Part shown: positions 44,969-49,949 of the stretch, one piece after another
How the letters are laid out: each line of letters starts with the position of its first letter
How positions within the stretch are numbered: the first letter of the stretch is position 1
DNA from: an uncultured Eubacteriales bacterium
GTDB taxonomy: Bacteria > Bacillota_A > Clostridia > Oscillospirales > Acutalibacteraceae
NCBI GenBank assembly: GCA_934454005.1
Contig: CAKSGI010000001.1
Coordinates: 1 to 49,949 of the forward strand
DNA length: 49,949 nt
Reading direction: 5' to 3'
The notes under the pieces: generated by a model
What the model was told of the DNA's origin: nothing
The model's database searches: none
Seen by the model: the letters and a program-made list of their open reading frames with translations, nothing else
Program-made: the position numbers and the translations under genes

Positions 44969-44977
44969 TAATGATGG

Positions 44978-45012
44978 GCACCTGGCAATTGTTCCCGGGT
45001 GCTTATATTTTA
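44978..45012 (+). terminator. Terminator after rplT
   Basis: GCACCTGG (44978-44985) pairs with CCGGGTGC (44995-45002), one G-T pair, followed by a T-rich but interrupted run. Confidence 0.65.
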
Positions 45013-45085
45013 TTTATATAGAATTGCAATAGAAAACCATATTACATCTAGATTTTTTATTGCGATTTTATATTATGGAGTATTT

Positions 45086-45874
45086 ATGAAAGATAAAATT
45101 ACGAGTATTAATAATCAGAATATAAAAAATATAAAAAAACTTTTATTTTCTTCTAGATATAGATATAAAGAAAATAAATTTATAATAGAAGGTGCAAGGA
45201 TTTGTTGTGATGCGTATAAAAATGGTGTAGAGATATTAGAAATATTTTGTACTTATGAGGCTATAGAAAAATACAATGTTTATTTGAAAGAGATTTTAGA
45301 AAAACATAATAGTTTTATTATAAGCAAAGAAGTGATGCATTATATTTCTGACACGGAGTCTCCGCAGGGAGTATTTTGTATTTGCAGAATGCAAAAAAGA
45401 AATATAAATTTTAATAGTATTGGAGATAAGGTTGTTATACTTGAAAATATTCAAGATCCATCAAATTTAGGAGCTATTGTTAGGACAGCGGAGGCATTAG
45501 GTTTGAATGATATTATAATGTCTAGTGATTGTTGTGATATATATAATCCTAAAGTCTTAAGAGGAAGTATGGGGTCAATTTTCAGAATAAATCATATAGT
45601 TTCTAATAACTTTAATATATTATTTTTTAATTTAAAAGATATAGGTTTTAAAATTTTTGCCTCTGTACCGGATGATAGTGTGATAAATATTTCTAAAGTG
45701 GATTTTAGTGGTAAGATAGCAGTTTGTATAGGCAATGAAGGAAATGGGTTAAAAAAGGAAACTATTAGTTTATGTAGTAAAAAAATTACTATACCTATGA
45801 GAGGTAAGTCTGAATCTCTTAATGCATCGTCTGCATCAACTATTATAATGTGGGAAATGTCTAAATATATTTAA
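45086..45874 (+). CDS. SpoU/TrmH-family RNA 2'-O-methyltransferase
   Basis: 262 residues from the ATG at 45086, five bases after GGAG; the frame is open further upstream but runs into the rplT terminator. The N-terminal RNA-binding domain (KKLLFSSRYRYKENKFIIEG) is followed by the SPOUT knot: motif 1 ENIQDPSNLGAIVRTAEALG, motif 2 AVCIGNEGNGL and motif 3 IPMRGKSESLNASSASTI. It should methylate a ribose in rRNA or tRNA, but the site is unknown. Confidence 0.92.
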   Translation: MKDKITSINNQNIKNIKKLLFSSRYRYKENKFIIEGARICCDAYKNGVEILEIFCTYEAIEKYNVYLKEILEKHNSFIISKEVMHYISDTESPQGVFCICRMQKRNINFNSIGDKVVILENIQDPSNLGAIVRTAEALGLNDIIMSSDCCDIYNPKVLRGSMGSIFRINHIVSNNFNILFFNLKDIGFKIFASVPDDSVINISKVDFSGKIAVCIGNEGNGLKKETISLCSKKITIPMRGKSESLNASSASTIIMWEMSKYI

Positions 45875-45918
45875 GACTGGATATTTTTTATGCTTAACAA
45901 TAAAGAAAGTGTGATATT

Positions 45919-47085
45919 ATGGACAGTAATATTATTTATTGGATATGGTTGCAACAAGCTTTAGGATGTGGAAATGGGAAGTTTAAAAAAGTAATATCTG
46001 AGTTTAATGATGCAAAAACTTTTTATGAGTTAGGGGATGCAGCTTGGAAATCTTGTGGAATTTTAACTAAAAAGGAATTAGACAAAATTAGATCTTGCGA
46101 TTTTGATGATGCTAAAAAAATAATTGAGAAATGTGAATTTTATAATCAAAATATAATAACTTATAATGATAATAGTTATCCTGAAAGATTAAGAAATATA
46201 TATAATCCACCGTGTGTTTTGTATGTAAAAGGAAACATGGTTGATGTAGATGATAATATTTTGATTTCGATAGTAGGAACAAGATCAGCAATTTCTGAAA
46301 ATGAAGAAATATCATATGATTTTGCGTATGAGTTGTCCAAATCAGGTGTAATTATAGTGAGTGGAGGAGCGCTAGGAATAGACACAATGGCTCATAAAGG
46401 GGCATTAGATGCAGGATCTAAAACAGTCTGTGTATTGGGAAATGGATTGGATGTTAATTACCCAAAAGAAAATTCAAGCTTAAGATACGATATATCGCAA
46501 AATGGTGTGCTTGTATCTGAATATCCACCAGAAACTCCTCCGTTACCAAGAAATTTTCCTATAAGAAATAGAATACTTTCAGCTTTATCTTTAGGGACAC
46601 TTGTAATTCAAGCAGGAAAGAAGAGTGGTGCACTTATCACTGCTAATTTAGCTGCGGAACAAAATAGAGATGTGTTTGCAATTCCAGGAAGTATAAAAGA
46701 TGAGCAATCAGTAGGGTCAAATGACCTTATAAAAGATGGTGCAAAACCAGTTACATGTGCCATGGATATAATAGAAGAATATATAGGTGTTTATAAGGAC
46801 AAACTTGATTTTACAGATATTGTAAATAATAAAACTGAGAATAAAGACAATAATTCAAGTAAAGATAAAAAAATATATAGCAATGTTGACACAAATATTA
46901 TTAGTAGGCTTTCTGAAAATGCTAAAAAGGTTTATAATGTATTAGGTTTTGAAAAAGAACATATAGATGATATTTCAGTTAGAGCAGGGTTGCCAATTAA
47001 TCAGGTTTTGCAATCTATCACAGAACTTGAAATATATGGGGTAATAAATTCTTATTCAGGTAAGAGATATAGTAAAATTACTTAG
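45919..47085 (+). CDS. dprA: DNA-processing protein DprA
   Basis: 388 residues. DprA protects incoming single-stranded DNA and loads RecA during transformation. An N-terminal helical domain, then the Rossmann core: SIVGTRSAI, VSGGALGIDTMAHKGAL, VLGNGLDVNYPKEN, SEYPPETPPLPRNFPIRNRILSALS-type sequence and SGALITANLA. A C-terminal winged-helix-like segment (about 320-385) is separated by a polar linker. It starts the conserved dprA-topA-trmFO order. The ribosome site is weak. Confidence 0.95.
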   Translation: MDSNIIYWIWLQQALGCGNGKFKKVISEFNDAKTFYELGDAAWKSCGILTKKELDKIRSCDFDDAKKIIEKCEFYNQNIITYNDNSYPERLRNIYNPPCVLYVKGNMVDVDDNILISIVGTRSAISENEEISYDFAYELSKSGVIIVSGGALGIDTMAHKGALDAGSKTVCVLGNGLDVNYPKENSSLRYDISQNGVLVSEYPPETPPLPRNFPIRNRILSALSLGTLVIQAGKKSGALITANLAAEQNRDVFAIPGSIKDEQSVGSNDLIKDGAKPVTCAMDIIEEYIGVYKDKLDFTDIVNNKTENKDNNSSKDKKIYSNVDTNIISRLSENAKKVYNVLGFEKEHIDDISVRAGLPINQVLQSITELEIYGVINSYSGKRYSKIT

Positions 47086-47112
47086 GTATTAAAGATAACA
47101 GGTGGTGGAATA

Positions 47113-49191
47113 ATGTCTAAATTAGTGATAGTTGAGTCCCCGGCAAAGGCCAAAACTATAAAAAAATATTTGGGAAAAAACTATAATGTTATAGCGTCCA
47201 TGGGCCATGTGAGGGATTTACTTAAGAGTAAATTAAGCGTAGATGTTGAAAATAATTTTGAACCTAGATATATGGTAATAAGAGGAAAAACTAAATTTGT
47301 CAATGAGCTTAAAAAAATTGCTAAAAAAAGTGATTATGTTTATTTAGCAACTGACCCAGATAGAGAAGGTGAAGCGATTTCTTGGCATTTAGCTTTTTTA
47401 TTAGGTCTTGATCCAGAAGAAAAAAATAGAGTGACTTTTAACGAGATAACAAAATCGGGAGTAACCTATGGGATGAAACATCCCAGAAAAATAGATATGG
47501 ATCTTGTAAATGCGCAACAAGCAAGAAGAATCCTAGATAGACTTGTTGGATATAAACTAAGTCCATTTGTTTCGCAGAAAATTAGGAGGGGTCTTTCGGC
47601 GGGGAGAGTACAATCTGTTGCGCTTAGAATTATTGTCGATAGAGAAGAAGAAATAAGAAAATTCACGCCAGAGGAATATTGGACAATAGAAGCAAAATTA
47701 TTAAAGGATGGTACTAAACATCATTTTTCAGCGATGCTTTATGGGAATGGAAAAAATAAGATAGAAATCGAAAATGAAAAACAAGCAAATACTATATTAA
47801 ATGATCTCAAGAATGCTATGTATGTGGTAAAAAAATATGAAGAGGGTAAAAGAAAGAAAAATCCGACTCCACCTTTTATTACCTCAACAATGCAACAGGA
47901 GGCATCTAAAAAACTTGGGTTTACCTCTAAAAAGACAATGAAAATAGCTCAAGAATTATATGAGGGCGTTGAAGTTAAAGGTCAAGGTGCAATAGGACTT
48001 ATAACTTATATGAGAACAGATTCGACTAGAATATCTGAAGAGGCACTTAAAGATGTTAGAGAATATGTAGAAGGTCGTTGGGGGCCAAAATATATACCTA
48101 ATAAACCAAGGTATTTTAAATCAAAATCAAATGCTCAAGATGGTCATGAAGCAATTAGACCTACAATGGTTAATTTAGATCCAGACAAAGTTAAAGATTC
48201 ACTTACGCCAGATCAGTATAAGTTATATAAATTAGTTTGGGCTAGATTTGCAGCATCTCAAATGTCAGAATGTATACTAAGTACAAAAAAGGCAGATATA
48301 GAGGCAAACTCATATATATTTAAAACATCTGGTTATACCGTGGAGTTTGATGGTTTTACGGTTCTTTATGAAGAAAATAAGGATGATAATAGTGAATCAA
48401 AATTGTTACCAAAACTTGAAAAAGGTATGATACTAAAATTGAAGGATCTAATAAAAGAACAGCATTTTACACAATCGCCTCCAAGATTTACGGAAGCGTC
48501 TTTAATTAAAGCACTTGAAGAGGATGGAATAGGAAGGCCTTCTACTTATGCTGCGACGATTTCAACTATATTAACACGAGGATATGTTGTGAAAGAGAAA
48601 AAATCGTTAAAACCAACAGAGCTAGGGGAGGTTATAACTGATCTTATGAAGGAAAGATTCCCTAATATAGTGAATATAAAATTTACTGCGGGAATGGAAA
48701 GTGAATTGGATACGGTGGAAAAAGGACAAATTAAATGGGTTAATATATTGGAAGATTTTTATGGAGATTTTTCTAAAACTTTAGAGCAAGCCCAAAAAGA
48801 TATGGAAGGTGTTAAACTAAAACTAAAGGAAGATGAAACCGATATTGTATGCGAAAAGTGTGGCAGACAAATGGTTGTAAAGTTTGGTAGATATGGCAAA
48901 TTTATTGCTTGTCCTGGGTATCCGGAGTGTAAAAATATTAAAAAATTTGTAAATGATACAGGTTCAACTTGTCCTAAATGTGGAGGGAAAATTATTCAGA
49001 GAAAGACTAAGAAAGGGATACCATTTTATGGATGTGATAATTACCCAGATTGTGACTTTACATCTTGGGATGAGCCTAGTAAAGAAAAATGTCCTAATTG
49101 CAAAAAGACATTGTTTATAAAAAAGGGAAAGCAAAAAAGACTATATTGTAAAACAGAAGATTGCAAATATGAAAAGGTTGAGGAAAAATAA
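47113..49191 (+). CDS. topA: DNA topoisomerase I
   Basis: 692 residues, almost the same as B. subtilis TopA. It relaxes negative supercoils through a 5'-phosphotyrosine. The Toprim domain (KLVIVESPAKAKTIKKYLG; DPDREGEAISWHL), the active-site Tyr in GLITYMRTDSTRIS (about 300), EDGIGRPSTYA and three C-terminal Cys4 zinc ribbons (starting CEKCGRQ, CPKCGGK and CPNCKKT) are seen. The third ribbon has the CPNC/YCKTEDC form. Its stop overlaps trmFO by one base. Confidence 0.97.
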   Translation: MSKLVIVESPAKAKTIKKYLGKNYNVIASMGHVRDLLKSKLSVDVENNFEPRYMVIRGKTKFVNELKKIAKKSDYVYLATDPDREGEAISWHLAFLLGLDPEEKNRVTFNEITKSGVTYGMKHPRKIDMDLVNAQQARRILDRLVGYKLSPFVSQKIRRGLSAGRVQSVALRIIVDREEEIRKFTPEEYWTIEAKLLKDGTKHHFSAMLYGNGKNKIEIENEKQANTILNDLKNAMYVVKKYEEGKRKKNPTPPFITSTMQQEASKKLGFTSKKTMKIAQELYEGVEVKGQGAIGLITYMRTDSTRISEEALKDVREYVEGRWGPKYIPNKPRYFKSKSNAQDGHEAIRPTMVNLDPDKVKDSLTPDQYKLYKLVWARFAASQMSECILSTKKADIEANSYIFKTSGYTVEFDGFTVLYEENKDDNSESKLLPKLEKGMILKLKDLIKEQHFTQSPPRFTEASLIKALEEDGIGRPSTYAATISTILTRGYVVKEKKSLKPTELGEVITDLMKERFPNIVNIKFTAGMESELDTVEKGQIKWVNILEDFYGDFSKTLEQAQKDMEGVKLKLKEDETDIVCEKCGRQMVVKFGRYGKFIACPGYPECKNIKKFVNDTGSTCPKCGGKIIQRKTKKGIPFYGCDNYPDCDFTSWDEPSKEKCPNCKKTLFIKKGKQKRLYCKTEDCKYEKVEEK

Positions 49192-49949
49192 TGAAAATAA
49201 ATGTTGTGGGAGCAGGATTAGCAGGGTGTGAAGCTGCTTATAAAATTGCAAGTAATGGCTATAAAGTTTATCTTTATGATATGAAACCAGGGAAATTTTC
49301 TCCAGCTCATAAGAATAAAAACTTTGCGGAATTAGTATGTTCAAACTCGTTGAAGGCCAAAAGAATTGAAAGTGCGGCAGGACTTTTAAAAGAGGAAATG
49401 AGGCTTTTAAATTCTTTACTCATAGATTGCGCGTTAAAATGTGAAATCCCGGCTGGAGGAGCATTGGCTGTTGATAGAAATAGATTTTCAAAATTGGTAA
49501 CGGAAAAAATTTTATCTAATGATAATATAATATTCGTTGAAAAAGAATTAGAAGATTTACCTAAAGATGGTATAACAATAGTTGCATCTGGGCCTTTGAC
49601 ATCAGATAAGCTTGCGGATAAAATAAAAAAACTATGTAAACATTCACTTAGCTTTTATGATGCTGCAGCTCCGATAATTTCTTTTGAAAGTATTGACATG
49701 GAAAATGCATTTTTTGCATCTAGGTATGATAAAGGAGCAGATGATGCTTATATAAATTGCCCTATGAATAAAAAAGAGTATGAAGATTTTTATAATTCTT
49801 TAGTTACTGCACAAAGAGCAGAATTGCATAATTTTGAGAAAGATACATCTTATGATAATATAAAAGTATATGAAGGATGTATGCCTGTTGAAATTATGGC
49901 TAGAAGAGGTTTAGATACTTTAAGATTTGGACCTTTAAAACCAGTAGGA
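49191..49949 (+). CDS. trmFO: tRNA uridine-54 C5-methyltransferase TrmFO, partial
   Basis: 253 codons present; the right edge cuts the gene (the full protein is about 430-440). It starts at an ATG overlapping the topA stop (TAATG). The FAD-binding N-terminus MKINVVGAGLAGCEAAYKIA and ELVCSNSLKAK, CEIPAGGALAVDR, INCPMNKKEYE and VYEGCMPVEIMARRG are diagnostic of folate-dependent TrmFO (formerly gid), which makes m5U54 in tRNA. The dprA-topA-trmFO order is typical of Bacillota. Confidence 0.95.
   Translation, partial: MKINVVGAGLAGCEAAYKIASNGYKVYLYDMKPGKFSPAHKNKNFAELVCSNSLKAKRIESAAGLLKEEMRLLNSLLIDCALKCEIPAGGALAVDRNRFSKLVTEKILSNDNIIFVEKELEDLPKDGITIVASGPLTSDKLADKIKKLCKHSLSFYDAAAPIISFESIDMENAFFASRYDKGADDAYINCPMNKKEYEDFYNSLVTAQRAELHNFEKDTSYDNIKVYEGCMPVEIMARRGLDTLRFGPLKPVG

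Overview
The window is AT-rich DNA with strong Shine-Dalgarno sites and many TTG/GTG starts. Its gene blocks are typical of Bacillota: SRP RNA-dnaX-ebfC-recR, infC-rpmI-rplT, dprA-topA-trmFO and a YfmF/YfmH pair. A clostridial-type organism fits best; I cannot name a genus. I saw no rRNA, tRNA, CRISPR array, transposase or integrase.

Left part (1-15.5 kb): a secreted protein of tandem 93-residue repeats, cut by the left edge; a YdbS/YdbT membrane pair; MTA/SAH nucleosidase; a zinc-ribbon, membrane-anchored PASTA protein whose kinase domain has lost its catalytic residues; an XRE regulator; a histidine phosphatase; a lone leuB; murC; then prmA followed by a two-gene heterodimeric ABC exporter with one degenerate ATP site.

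Middle (15.5-36 kb): mostly housekeeping. A YnbB-like PLP enzyme, two M42 aminopeptidases behind a structured leader, and folD-lgt-yfmH-yfmF form one minus-strand stretch. Then come a ROK glucokinase, tcdA, queH with a large lipoprotein of unknown function, a YhcC-type radical SAM protein, a CNNM/CBS membrane protein, asnS, a HAD phosphatase, and recR-ebfC-dnaX preceded by the SRP RNA.

The accessory island (36.5-43.3 kb) is the main discovery candidate: an apparent RiPP (ribosomally made, modified peptide) cluster between the SRP RNA/dnaX block and the infC operon. One promoter leads into a decayed precursor remnant and three tandem 59-codon hydrophobic, Cys-containing precursor genes. An ABC-2 permease, a radical SAM/SPASM maturase with a PqqD-like recognition domain, a TldD/TldE protease pair and an ABC ATPase follow. 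A second, paralogous permease is convergent, with its own strong promoter. The precursor N-terminal parts are nearly constant while the C-terminal part of one copy has diverged, as expected of leader and core. The plausible logic is: the PqqD domain binds the precursor, the radical SAM enzyme modifies it, TldD/E trims it, and the ABC system exports it or gives immunity. The product is unknown.

Right part (43.6-50 kb): infC (AUU start, with a probable L20-type leader), rpmI, rplT, a SpoU-type RNA methyltransferase, dprA, topA and the start of trmFO, which runs off the right edge.
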